Shown piece after piece: positions 22,667-32,823 of a stretch of 64,000 nucleotides of DNA. The notes under the pieces were generated by a model. It worked only from the letters and a program-made list of their open reading frames with translations, made no database searches and had not been told where the DNA came from. The stretch comes from Aphidius gifuensis. Taxonomy: Eukaryota > Arthropoda > Insecta > Hymenoptera > Braconidae. The stretch is from contig NC_057790.1 in assembly GCF_014905175.1 (NCBI RefSeq), positions 9,796,001-9,860,000 of the forward strand, given 5' to 3'. The position numbers were made by a program, and so were the translations under genes. Positions within the stretch are counted from its first letter, which is position 1. The number at the start of each line of letters is the position of its first letter.

Positions 22667-23098
22667 TGTAAAACACACTCAAATTGCACAAGGCACTTAC
22701 AGTGTCATAAAGCATTTATTTAAAATTTAAAATTTAAAATTTAATTTTTTCTCTCAATTTATTTTTTTCATTATTTTTCTATAATATTTTTTCTATCACA
22801 AAATTTATTATCTACCTTTTTCTTTGTATAAAATCTTTTTTGTTTACATTTACTCAACATAATAAATATAAAATTCTAAATAAAATATTTCAAAATAAAA
22901 ATAAATCAATATTTTAATTTTCACAAAAGAAAAGAAAATTAAAATAAAATAAAAAAAAAAAAGAAAATTTAAAATAAAAATATTCAGTCTTGCTTCGCTC
23001 ATATAACGAGCAACATTATTTTGTAAAAATAAAAAAATAAATTTAACTTTCTAGTATTAAATTATATTCTGGTGAAATTATTTGTGTTTAACCCCACA
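22667..23098 (+). repeat. 5' LTR of a second, truncated LTR retrotransposon
   Basis: Bounded by TGT at 22667 and ACA at 23098, directly ahead of a primer binding site. The left boundary is inferred from the TG/CA rule only. A TATAAAA is present near 22828. Confidence 0.55.
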
Positions 23099-23101
23099 AA
23101 T

Positions 23102-23119
23102 TGGTGACCCCGACGTGAT
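23102..23119 (+). promoter_or_regulatory. Primer binding site, tRNA-Trp type
   Basis: TGGTGACCCCGACGTGAT is the complement of ATCACGTCGGGGTCACCA, the 3' end of animal tRNA-Trp. It marks the start of a retrotransposon interior. Confidence 0.8.
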
Positions 23120-23208
23120 CCAGGGTACATTTAATACGAACAAAAGTTAAATTCAAACAAACAAACAATTTAAAAAACAAAAAAAAAACGAAAAAAAAAC
23201 GAAACAAA

Positions 23209-23278
23209 ATGACCATGGAAAATAGGACAAATGAAGGTCACTATGACTTTCTCACGGCTAATTCCTTAGCTACTCCCA
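23209..23278 (+). pseudogene. N-terminus of gag from truncated LTR element
   Basis: ATG at 23209 opens MTMENRTNEGHYDFLTANSL, then passes into the AGATCT-rich element at about 23277, where the frame stays open by chance to a TAG near 23374. The rest of the retrotransposon is not found downstream. Confidence 0.5.
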
Positions 23279-23702
23279 GGAAAAAATCGCGTAGATCTAC
23301 GTATATCAAATTAGATCTAACTGCTTTAGATATAATGAGATCCGCAAAGTGGCACGATCTACTCGTATATAACTAGATCTAATTAGATATACTGAGATCT
23401 AATTAGACGTGCTGAGATTCCAAAAATTTATTGATTTAATAAAAAAAATATTTTTCAAATTGTTTAAACTATTTAATTTTTTTATTTATATAATTAATGA
23501 TCTATTGGACCGAAATATTAATACCACAAATACTTACTATCACCTGGACTTGAACACGGTATTATCTTGTTGGCTGATGATCGGCAAATTATATATGCAA
23601 GAAATAATATTCATAAAAAAAAAAAATAAAACATAAATTTTATTTGTATAATTGTATTAGTTTTATAGACCCCGGAAAGTATTTTTAAATTAAAAAACAG
23701 AT

Positions 23703-24245
23703 GAGACAGTTGCTGAAGCAACTGCGGGGGGAATTTTAATTTCTTTTTTTATATATTGAAATTCGTGATTTCAAATTTATTTTATTCTCCATCGTTACAA
23801 TGATTACTGTTACAACTAAAATTTATTTAATTTTTTAACACTTTGTTTGTAAAAGACGCCATTACGCACCAATTATAGTGCGTAAAGAAGTACTTTTACG
23901 CACTATATTGGCGCAAAATGGCGTCTATATTACAAACCTCGTGTCAAAAAGTATTGTATATAACTCGTACGTGAAGAAGGTGATCCTCCACGACTTTGAA
24001 AGTGTCATACTCGTCACCAGGTCGTTTTCGACTCGCCTTCGGCAAAATCGTGCAAGCATCACCAACTTCACGTACTAGTTATATAATATACTATTCATTC
24101 ATTTTGCTTGCATTCCTTCGAATGGGTCATCTTCATGTCCGGAATCGCTTTCTTCTAACTTTTCAAATTCTCTGTTTTTACTCATTTTGTTGTACCATCA
24201 TTTTATACTGTCAATGTCAAATATTTATTTATGAAATGGTCGAAT
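23703..24245 (-). mobile_element. Inverted copy of the TE fragment at 9640-10140
   Basis: Starts ATGAGACAGTTGCTGAAGCA and includes TAGTGCGTAAAGAAGTAC. On the minus strand it holds the same short frame MSKNREFEKLEESDSGHEDD near 24105-24185. Broken by stops. Confidence 0.65.
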
Positions 24246-24837
24246 TCGATTTTATTTATTTTATTTACTTTTTTCCATCGGTTGAATCCGGATTTAACGT
24301 TTTAGTTGTTGTTGAAGTCATATTATATTTTTTTTTTGCTAAAATAATTTTACCTGCAAATGAATTAATTGGTAGATGTATTATTTCTTGTATTTTTTTA
24401 AGGGATTTCGTCGATTTTCTTCCGAATATGAGAATGCTTTGAAATTTCTACAGTAGATTCTTGAAATACTAATACATTTTATGCGGTTTTTTGGCAATTG
24501 TTTGGAAGCTCGTTATTTTTTTATTAATTTTCAAAGTTGACAAATTTTAACATGAGCTCTTATGGAGACTGCGATTTTTGTCAAAAAAAAGTCCATTAGA
24601 ATACCAATATCTCTAATCGACAATATGACATCGTGAAAAAAAAAACGATCGGGTTATAAAATGAAACAAAACAAAACGTATGGAAAAAAAAATAAAAAAG
24701 GTTCGGAGCTTAGTTTTTTACAATTAATAATTAAAGTATGAAAAAATTGATTTTTATGAGAAATTATTGAAAAATCACTAGAGACCTCTTGCGGATAACT
24801 TTTGGCAACACAATATTTCTATGAGTGCGAAAAAGAC

Positions 24838-25318
24838 AAAAAACAGAGGAAAAATGTTGTCTCACTCTTCGTTTTAAAAAATCGACGAAATCTCTTAAAC
24901 TCGACATTAATTTTTAGTATATTTTCATTTTTTTCATCGTCTTCGAATTTTGTATTAGCTTCTACCGGTATCATTATTTCTTTATTATTTATTGATGAGT
25001 ATTGTTCATTAACTTTTCTCACTAATCCTCCAGTGATCGTATATATTTTGTTTAACTTGAATGTTTAATAATTTATCATGTAAATAATTTTTTTTTTGAA
25101 ACCTTTTTGTTTTATATACATATTATTGATAACGGTACCTCAATCAATCTTCGATATTTATTCGCAGCTTTTTCAAAAAAAATACATCTTTTTTTGTCAC
25201 TTTCATCACATATATCCATCGTAAATTTTTTACCAGTTCCTCGTTCGTTTTTCCATTTCTTTATTTCACTTTTATGTATGATTCGTGCCCGAATTGTATC
25301 TCTGTATTGAATTTTTAA
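24838..25318 (-). pseudogene. RPA1-like OB-fold (DBD-A) gene fragment
   Basis: Replication protein A large subunit binds single-stranded DNA through OB folds. Minus-strand exon A (about 25318 to 25139) reads IIHKSEIKKWKNERGTGKKF and DICDESDKKRCIFFEKAANK, then RRLIE at a GT donor. Exon B from 25055 after an AG continues LNKIYTITGGLVRKVNEQYS and ends with acidic FEDDEKNENILKINVEF. This matches the order of RPA1 domain A (KSQIRTW, GKLFSLELVDESG, LIEVNKVYYFSKG). The intron of 83 bp is retained. No start and no further domains, so it is a fragment. It could be a transposon-encoded RPA (Helitrons carry such genes) rather than a captured host gene. Confidence 0.7.
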
Positions 25319-25369
25319 TTTAATTTTTTATGTAAATTATATTTATTTCTAATAAATGATATTTTCTGT

Positions 25370-25925
25370 ATTGATCGTACTTTTTTTCATATTCAGTAAT
25401 TTTTCCTTGATATTTTCCTGATATTTTCCTATAATTATCGTATTTTTCTTTATTTTCAGGGATTTTTTCTTTATATTTACTGAGATTTTTCCATATTTAT
25501 CGTTTTTATTTTTATATTTAGTGATTTTTCTATATTTTCCATTATATTTAATGAGATTTTCCATATTTATCTTATTGAGATTAAGGGATTTAGAAAATTT
25601 TTTAGTGGGGGGTGCTTTTATATTTACTGATATTTTTCCATGATTATCGTATTTTTCTTTATATTCAGTGATTTTTCCTCCATATTTACTGTTATTTTCT
25701 ATATTTATCGTACTTTTCTTTATATTCAGTAATTTTTCCTTGATATTTTCCTATATTTTTCTATATTTTCCTATAATTATCGTATTTTTCTCTATATTCA
25801 GTGATTATTCCTCTATATTTACTGATATTTTCCTATATTTATCGTTTCTTTCTGTATATTCAGTGATTCTTCTATATTTTCCTTTATATTTACTGATATT
25901 CTCCATATTTATTGTATTGAGATTA
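25370..25925. repeat. Degenerate tandem array, about 45-50 bp AT-rich unit
   Basis: Repeated words TTATCGTATTTTTCTTTATA, TTCAGTGATTTTTCC and TTTACTGATATTTTCC. A poly-G tract follows at about 25949-25958. Not coding. Confidence 0.7.
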
Positions 25926-26249
25926 AAGGACTTAGAAAATTTTTAAGGGGGGGGGGGGGTCCAAAAGAAAAGCGAAAACAATAGGAAATAAAAATTCCCT
26001 AAAAAAAATTTTTTTTTTCTCGTAATTTTCAATATATGGAACAAAATGCAAAAGAATAACATCAGCTTTCTATGAAATTTCGACACATATAAGTATATAT
26101 CGAGATATAATTAGATCTTGCCGCCTTTTCGATATGATTAGATCTGATTATATTTACTTAGATCTAATTATATCTACTTAGATCTAGTTAGATCTAATTA
26201 TATATGCTTATATATAGTTAGATCTTGTCGCATTTTCGATATGATTACC

Positions 26250-26510
26250 TGGTGGAATTATTACTCCGGCATTTCTCCGTTTTTAGCCCTTTTCCGGAGA
26301 AATTACTCCGCCATGAAATTGATGGCGGAGAAACTATTCTGGCATGAAATCAGTGAAGAAGGAAAAACTCCGGCATGAAAGTAGTGCCGGAGGAATTATT
26401 CCAGCATGGGATTAGTGAAGGAGAAAAAACTAGTGGCTGATTAATTTTTCCGATATTAACTTTATGCCGACGCAAATATTCCGGCATGAGATTGATGTCG
26501 GAAAAATTAT
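26250..26510. repeat. 31-bp-type CCGGCATGA repeat cluster, locus 1
   Basis: Starts CCTGGTGGAATTATTACTCC followed by diverged units of ATTCCGGCATGAAATTGATGG type. Same family as 50866-51175 and 52640-53425. Confidence 0.7.
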
Positions 26511-26999
26511 ATATAACTCTGTTATCCCGGTTATCTGGTCGACCGACAACAATAACAAATAAATAACAGAGTTGACGCCAATGCTCAGCCATTTTCTATT
26601 TTTAAAATCATACTTGTTCATTCGCCGACAGATGACGCTTTCTGATCCAACAGATGGCGTTTATCTGGAGCTCCAGTAGAAGATTTTTGTAAAAGAAAGC
26701 AACTATCGTTTTTAAACGAAAAAAATCAGGTCTACCACAACAAATGATCAAAAGATTTCCAAACTCCGTTATTTTAAAGTTCGTACAGACTGGGTAGCCA
26801 CCAAAAAGACTAGACCGTCAGGTAGCCACGAAACGCACCCCTTGTCTGGGGAATGGGGAAGAACCAGACTGCAAAATAAGCCGCCTCAGCAGTCCAATTC
26901 ACAGAGCATTACAATTTAGGGCTTTTTTCTCCACTAGCAGCGCTTGTGAAGCTTTTGCAGGGCCCCAGCATTACATAGGAATCGGAGGCGGCTTATATT

Positions 27000-27329
27000 G
27001 GGTACGTTCCAAAAATCACTCGGAAGCCCGGAAGCGGCGCAGTAGACGGAAAAATAAGTAAAATAAACTGAACAGTCACTAGAGGTTTCGGTAAATATTG
27101 TAAACTTCAAAAAAAGTCATATTGCATATGCTATTTGTTTTTGTTACTCATTACAGTTGTAAAAAGCATTTCTATAATTATTATTAATAATTAAACAATA
27201 ATATTTTATTGATAAGTGCCTGTAAAATTCGTGAAAAAAAATCATGTCTACCACAACAAAATATCAAAAATTTTCTATGATCACAATCTTGCACTTCCAG
27301 GCTTCCGAGTGATTTTTGGAACGTACCCA
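27000..27329. mobile_element. ACGTTCCAAAAATCAC MITE, complete copy
   Basis: Ends GGGTACGTTCCAAAAATCAC and GTGATTTTTGGAACGTACCC, 330 bp, with inner CTCGGAAGCCCGGAAG. Confidence 0.85.
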
Positions 27330-27732
27330 TTTATTACTAGACGCCCGAGAAGTCAGCGCAGAAGACCAATTTTTGTCGTAGAAAGAGATAGAAAAGGAGA
27401 CAGAAAGAAAGATAAAACGCGACGAGATATACTTGATATACTTTCTACAAGACCGACTTTTTTCGTAAACTATTTTACCTACATTTCATTTATCGGCATT
27501 TTTCGAATTGATATAGAATATTTTTTATATGAAATGAATTTTTTATGCTTGGAATTTATTATAATAAATTAAATGACTACTGACTGAATGACTAAGAAAT
27601 AGATAATGCTTACCTGTTAATTTCTACAGAATGAATATAGCCAAAAAAAATAACGGGTAAGCAACTTCCTTCCCTTAGACATTTTTCCCATAGCATTTTG
27701 CATGCAGCTTTTGCATGTGAAATCTATATAAA

Positions 27733-28178
27733 GCGGTGTCTCCACGCTATAAAAATGCTTGCAAGATAATTACTAGAATTTTGATGGAAATCAGCCTTTA
27801 AAACCCCAAGACTATGGGCTCGAACTCACGACAAGCTAAAATTTCCGCTTGTAAACATGGCGGCCAATGGCGGCTGCAAAAATAACCAAATTATAACTAA
27901 ATTCACTAAATTATCACTAAATTTACTAAATTTACTGCAAATCCATGGTGTCTCTCCGTGACTGCAGAACAAGCTTGACACCGCCAAGCTTGTTCTAAAA
28001 TCACGGATTCGCAATAAATTTAGTGAATTTGGTTATTTTTGTAGCCGCCATTGACCGCCATGTTTACAAGCGGAAATTTTAGCTTGTCGTGAGTTCGCAC
28101 CCTATCGCAGCCAATGGGACATGTTCCATTTTTTTGTGCAAGATCTTGCATGAGATTTTCATAGCGTAGAGACACCGC
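27733..28178. mobile_element. GCGGTGTCTCCACGC MITE, copy 1 (interrupted)
   Basis: Ends GCGGTGTCTCCACGCTATA and TAGCGTAGAGACACCGC. Copy 2 at 38436-38636 is uninterrupted and serves as the empty site for the element nested at 27816-28106. Confidence 0.8.
27816..28106. mobile_element. GGGCTCGAACTCACGAC MITE, 3-bp duplication
   Basis: Ends GGGCTCGAACTCACGACAAG and CTTGTCGTGAGTTCGCACCC, long inverted arms with GCGGCC. Flanked by TAT on both sides. The intact site ACTATCGCAGCC is seen in 38546-38560. Confidence 0.8.
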
Positions 28179-28199
28179 TTAAAAAAACTTTTACAAGAG

Positions 28200-28363
28200 G
28201 CACCCGTATTCACAGGGCAAATTTTGTACAATTTAGGGCTTTTTTTTGCCACTGATGGCACTTATAAAATTTTTTTTATATAGATTTTACATATAAAAGC
28301 TCCACAGGCGCCACCGGTGGATGAAAAAAGCCCTAAATTGTAATGCCCTGTGAATGCGGGTGC
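28200..28363. mobile_element. 163-bp MITE, variant ends GCACCCGTATTCACAGGG
   Basis: Same body as the GCAGTCC copies but outer ends changed to GCACCCGTATTCAC and GTGAATGCGGGTGC. Confidence 0.85.
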
Positions 28364-28530
28364 GGACTTTTAGAAATAAAACTTTTGAAAAGTTTTACTG
28401 CAGAAATACAAAATACCAAAAAAATTCAGATGTTTCGAAGCAACAATTAATTTAAAAATATATTCTGCTGAGTCTAAAATGATCAGAATATTATCTTTCA
28501 ATTTTTGTAAAAAATATTCTATTTTTCTAC

Positions 28531-28963
28531 AGGCTTGTGGCCACTAGCATAGTTTTTCGACCAAGTTCTATGCACTTGTGTCACTATATCTCACTAAAAA
28601 TTTACTAGAAAATGGCAGCTAAGGACTATGTTGAAAAAATGCTGCACGCAGCATTTTCAGCATAGAGCCGCTCACTTCACACTAGTTTTTTTTGGATACA
28701 GCCAACATTGAAAAAATACAACAACAATGGTTAGCGTTATTAATAAAATCGTTTGTTTATATTTTGAAATATCAAATTGTCAACAAATAAGAAAGGTTAT
28801 ATTTTTATTTATTTTTTATGTGTTTCTAAGCAAGTTAGTACAGCTGAAACAATTTCAAAAAACGATTAAAACGCCGCCCTATAGCCGTTATATGTGAACT
28901 TTTTCTTCCATAGTGCTATGGCATAGAACTTGGTCGAAAAATTATGCTAGCGGCCACATGCCT
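28531..28963. mobile_element. AGGCTTGTGGCCACTAG MITE, copy 1
   Basis: Ends AGGCTTGTGGCCACTAGCAT and the mirror ending GGCCACATGCCT. The interior includes TTTTTCGACCAAGTTCTATG inverted. 433 bp. Confidence 0.8.
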
Positions 28964-28973
28964 TAACTGAACA

Positions 28974-29125
28974 GCACCCGTATTCACGGGGCATTACAAT
29001 TTAAGGCTCTTTTCTTCCACTGGCAGCGCTTGTGAAGCTTTTGTGTATGAAATCTATATAAAAAAATTTTACAAGCACCATCAACGGCAAAAAAAAGCTC
29101 TGAATTGTATAAAATTTGCTTTGCC
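28974..29125. mobile_element. 163-bp MITE, GCACCCGTATTCACGGGG variant, truncated
   Basis: Both halves are present but the right end is cut by the next MITE at 29129. Confidence 0.75.
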
Positions 29126-29128
29126 TTA

Positions 29129-29552
29129 AGGCTTGTGGCCACTAGAATAGTTTTTCGACCAAGTTATATGCCATAGCGATATGGCAGAAATAGTTCACAT
29201 AGTTCACATATGACGGCTATAGGGCGGCGTTTTAATCATTTTTTGAAATTGTTTCAGCTGTACCAACTTGCTTAGAAACACATAAAAAATAAATAAAAAT
29301 ATAACCTTTCTTATTTGTTGACAATTTGATATTTCAAAATATAAACAAACGAATTTATTAATAACGCTCTTGTTGTTTACAATGTTGGCACAGCATCAAA
29401 AAAGTAATGAGGTAACGGCTTCTTGCTGAAAATGCTGCGTGCATTTCAACATAGTCCTCAGTAACCATTTTCAATAAGTACAGTGAGATACAGTGACACA
29501 AGTGCTATGGCATAGAATTTAGTCGAAAAACTATGCTAGTGGCCACATGCCT
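29129..29552. mobile_element. AGGCTTGTGGCCACTAG MITE, copy 2, TTA duplication
   Basis: Inverted ends, 424 bp, flanked by TTA (29126-29128, 29553-29555). A 3-bp TTA duplication and AGGC ends fit PIF/Harbinger-type MITEs. Confidence 0.8.
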
Positions 29553-29568
29553 TTAAGTGGTGGACACT

Positions 29569-29732
29569 GCAGTCCAATTCACAGGGCAAATTTTTTACAA
29601 TTTAGGGCTTTTTTTTTCCGCTGATGGCGCTTGACAAAATTTTTTTTATATAGATTTCATATAGAAAAGCTTCACAAACGCCACCATCGGAAAAAAAACG
29701 CCCGAATGAGAACATCCTCTGAATACGGGTGC
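29569..29732. mobile_element. 163-bp MITE, hybrid ends
   Basis: Left end is the GCAGTCCAATTCAC type, right end the GAATACGGGTGC type, so both variants occur in one copy. Confidence 0.85.
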
Positions 29733-30127
29733 AGGACAGTTGGCCGCGAGTGTGTGAAATATCTGACCTTGGAAAATATTTTTCAATACCTGGCAATTTG
29801 CTTGAATTTGCTATGGAAATAAAAAAATTTGCCTGATAATTGTTTAATTGTTATTAATTATTGAAAGCGAGTGTGGAAGTTAGCCGGAAAAAAATTTCTA
29901 ATTAATTATTGCAAGTTTTTTTATCGTTAATTTGTAGAGTTTGATTTGCTGGATCCGAATTTTATTACCTCGTTATTTGCCTGATGATAATTAATTAACT
30001 ACAATAATAATAGAAAGCTGAAAATTAATAACCAGGCAAAATGAGTGCGCATGCGCATACTTAATCATCTGTCACGGTTATTATTATTATGACATATTTT
30101 ATATATGTACTTGCAATATTAGGTGCT

Positions 30128-30378
30128 AGGTGCTTTCTTTCGTGTATTTATTTTTTTCACTTTCATGCGCATGATCATGCACATGCTCCTGTCATGCAAA
30201 CTTGTTGAGAGAACAGTGGCGTCGAACAAATAATTTTTCAAAAATAAGAATTAAAACATGGCTGATCCAGCCCCTCGTGTCCTACGCTGTTGCAAACTGA
30301 CTTTTTGCGGACTGCGCATTCAATCGCGCGTGTGCGCAAATAAACAGGAAAAAAATAAACACCCAAAAGACAGCACCT
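30128..30378. mobile_element. AGGTGCTTTC-family MITE, copy 3
   Basis: Ends AGGTGCTTTCTTTCG and AAAAGACAGCACCT, interior as in copy 1. Confidence 0.78.
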
Positions 30379-30628
30379 ACTTTCTTTTGTGTATTTATTT
30401 TTTTTCACTTTCATGCGCATGATCATGCACATGCGCCTGCCATGCAAACTTGATGAGAGAACAGTGACGTCGAACAAATAATTCTTAAAAAATAAAAATT
30501 AAAACACGGCTGATCCAGCCCTTCATGTCCTACGCTGTTGCAAACTGACTTTTTTCTGACTGGGCAATCAATTGCGCATGCGTGAAAATAAACAGGAAAA
30601 AAAATAAATACACAAAAGAAAGCACCTA
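30379..30628. mobile_element. AGGTGCTTTC-family MITE, copy 4
   Basis: Directly abuts copy 3 in the same orientation; right end CAAAAGAAAGCACCT. A tandem pair sharing the junction. Confidence 0.75.
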
Positions 30629-31303
30629 TTGTTTCGTTTTGTATTTTTTCTTCATTCTCTAGAACAGATTAATAATTTTCATTCATTTTGTTTGACTTGA
30701 ATTAATATGATACATGAATTGAATCTAAACTATTTATAAAAATATTGTGTTTAAACATTATTGCTAGTTCTGAATATAATTGCTCCATTTCTTTAATCAT
30801 AAATTTTATACTTTTCTGTGTTTTTATGTTTTTATCAGTTTTTATATAAATAACATGTGTATAACTTCAGTTGTTACTGAACTACGCTTTTTATCATTGC
30901 TTGTCGAGAATTGCATTCTTGTCAATATGATTTCAAATAATTTATCCTACGACAATATGCGATGAAAAGACTCTTCTGTTGCACGTAATGAATCATTCAA
31001 TCTAATCTAGAATAGAAAACTAATCGATTGTTTTAAGAATTCAAGTGACATATGAAATATGTCATAATAGTGATACTAATACTCGTGACAGCTGATAAGG
31101 TACGCGCATGTGCACTCGCTCTTCCATGGTTATTAATTGTCAGCTTTTTATTACATATTATTGCATATTATTTTAATTAATTAATTATTATCAGGCAAAT
31201 AACGAGGCAGAAAAATTTGAATCCAGCAAATCAAACTCTACAAATTAACGATAAAAAAACTTGTGATAATAAATTAGGTGTTGAAAAAAATTTTACAAGG
31301 TCT

Positions 31304-31466
31304 GCACCCGTATTCACAGGGAAAATTTTATACAATTTAGGGCTTTTTTTGGCCACTGATGGCGCTTGTCAAATTTTTTTTACATAGATTCCACATACAA
31401 AAGCTCACAAGCGCTGCCAGTGGAGGAAAAAAGCCCTAAATTGTAATGCCCTGTGAATACGGGTGC
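31304..31466. mobile_element. 163-bp MITE, GCACCCGTATTCACAGGG variant, complete
   Basis: Both ends and both halves are present, 163 bp. Confidence 0.88.
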
Positions 31467-31499
31467 AGCTATTTCACATCCTTTCGGCTAAGTGTCTAC

Positions 31500-32365
31500 C
31501 ACCCAAGCCTTAAGGTACATTCTCAGCTAGATTTTGTGGGCGTGTCCTAAATAAAATCCTATGCTTTTTACATTGAAGATTTTGTCCTACCAACCCCAAA
31601 AAACTAAAAGTTTGAACTTTTCGTGATCATTTTTTTTGTGTTAACAATTTATTTTTTCCATTATTAATTAATCTTATGCAATATATTCCAATAAAAACCA
31701 ATTATATATTGATAAAAACAATTATTCTATAATATTTATTCATTTCAATATTGCACACAAAAATTTTTTTTTGTTAGTATGCATCACTGATTTGTATCAG
31801 TATGAAGTTTTTTATTTATATCCAATTAATATTAATATTTATTATCAATCTCAATTTTATATAGTTAATAAAAACATTTTTAATAATATTTTCATTAATG
31901 TTTGCATTTATGATGCTCCATTATTTTGTAATCAAATTTCTTTTATGCAAGTTTAAATTTTCCCGCTTTTTCAATATTATGGCTCTTCATTAGAAAATCA
32001 GTAAAAAAACAACTTTTTACCACATATTTTTAATTAAAATAACGAAATCAGTTCTCTAACCCCATATAAACCAGGTATTAAAAAATTCCTTATTATTTTT
32101 ACTATTATCTATCAGTTTTTCAATAAAATCTTATATTTAGAAATGTAATTTAGTTATGATCAAAAAAATTTCAAACATCCCCTCCCATAAGAGCCCATGT
32201 TTAACCTCTCTAAAAGTAGCCAACTTTAATTAATTATTATAAAAAAAATAAGTCTGTAACATAATATATTATTTCACGAAATGATTTATCAATATTTCAA
32301 TTACATACTGTATAAATTTCAAGAAATTCTTATATTCGGAAGGTAGCTGAGAATGTACCTTAATG
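31500..32365. mobile_element. TTAA-flanked element, copy 1 (left of BRF1)
   Basis: TTAAGGTACATTCTCAGCTA at 31500 and TAGCTGAGAATGTACCTTAA ending at 32365, so TTAA on both sides as in piggyBac-type insertions. About 860 bp, almost identical to 35906-36754. Short frames inside are AT-rich noise. Confidence 0.82.
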
Positions 32366-32823
32366 CTTTTTATATAAAAAATTATTATCACTCACCTATT
32401 CTGTCATCAGTATATCCGTTTTGTGTGATTTTTGTGTACTACAATCGTTGCACAAAAGAGCTGTCTTATTGATGTAATTTTCGCTAAAGTCAATTTTTAA
32501 TTGAAACTTATTTCGACGGAATAATATTTGCTTTGTACAATCATTATTTAATACTGAATTTAAATAATGATTTATTAATAGTACCAATAAATACAGAAAA
32601 TGAACTATATATTTAAAAAAACAAATGGTATTTATAATAATAAAAAAAAATATATACCTATGTCATTGTAATTGTTCGGCTCTTTGTGGATCAAATCAAA
32701 CTTTATAAATTACGTATTTATCTAAGAATTCACAGAACTCGTATATTATACCATGAATTAGTTTTTAAAAAAAGCGAAGTAATGGACCAACGGTTATAAT
32801 TATATAAGAATATTTGAACTTTT
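32366..32823. other. BRF1 3' flank
   Basis: AT-rich with no gene seen. It should hold the BRF1 3' UTR. Confidence 0.4.

Larger units (their letters stand above)
23277..26249. mobile_element. AGATCT-rich element, long copy with RPA1-like insert
   Basis: Both ends are dense in TAGATCTAATTAGAT-type words (23295-23410, 26095-26245). 23284-23700 and 26040-26245 align with 48233-48780 and 48810-48960 of the short copy, which lacks the 24245-26000 interior. The long copy contains a foreign TE fragment (23703-24245), an RPA1-like gene fragment (24838-25318) and an AT-rich tandem array (25370-25925). Exact termini are unclear. Confidence 0.65.
26889..28198. mobile_element. Split copy of 163-bp GCAGTCC MITE with inserts
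   Basis: Left part 26889-26970 reaches GAAGCTTTTGCA. The continuation AGCTTTTGCATGTGAAATCTA appears at 27706, so about 735 bp was inserted with the 10-bp word AGCTTTTGCA on both sides. A second insert (27733-28178) splits the remainder. An inference from alignment to intact copies. Confidence 0.55.
29870..31276. mobile_element. Inverted-end region enclosing two MITEs
   Basis: 29925-30056 (GTTAATTTGTAGAGTTTGAT, then GGATCCGAATTTTATTACC and TTTGCCTGATGATAATT) is mirrored at 31085-31260 with differences. Between lie two AGGTGCTTTC MITEs and about 450 bp without a gene (30640-31080). Confidence 0.6.

Noticed and set aside
25349..25946. Lys/Ile-rich frame and its Phe/Ile mirror
   Set aside because: Products of an AT-rich tandem array; low complexity on both strands.
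23277..26249. Complete Helitron because of the RPA-like fragment
   Set aside because: No Rep or helicase domain and no TC...CTRR ends with hairpin could be identified; left as an alternative only.
27216..27572. 118-aa frame including RRPRSQRRRPIF
   Set aside because: It begins inside the ACGTTCC MITE and runs across its end into unrelated DNA; no domain.
31771..31956. 61-aa frame MLVCITDLYQYEV, repeated exactly at 36160-36345
   Set aside because: Identical only because both TTAA elements are near-identical. The frame is AT-driven with no start context or homology.
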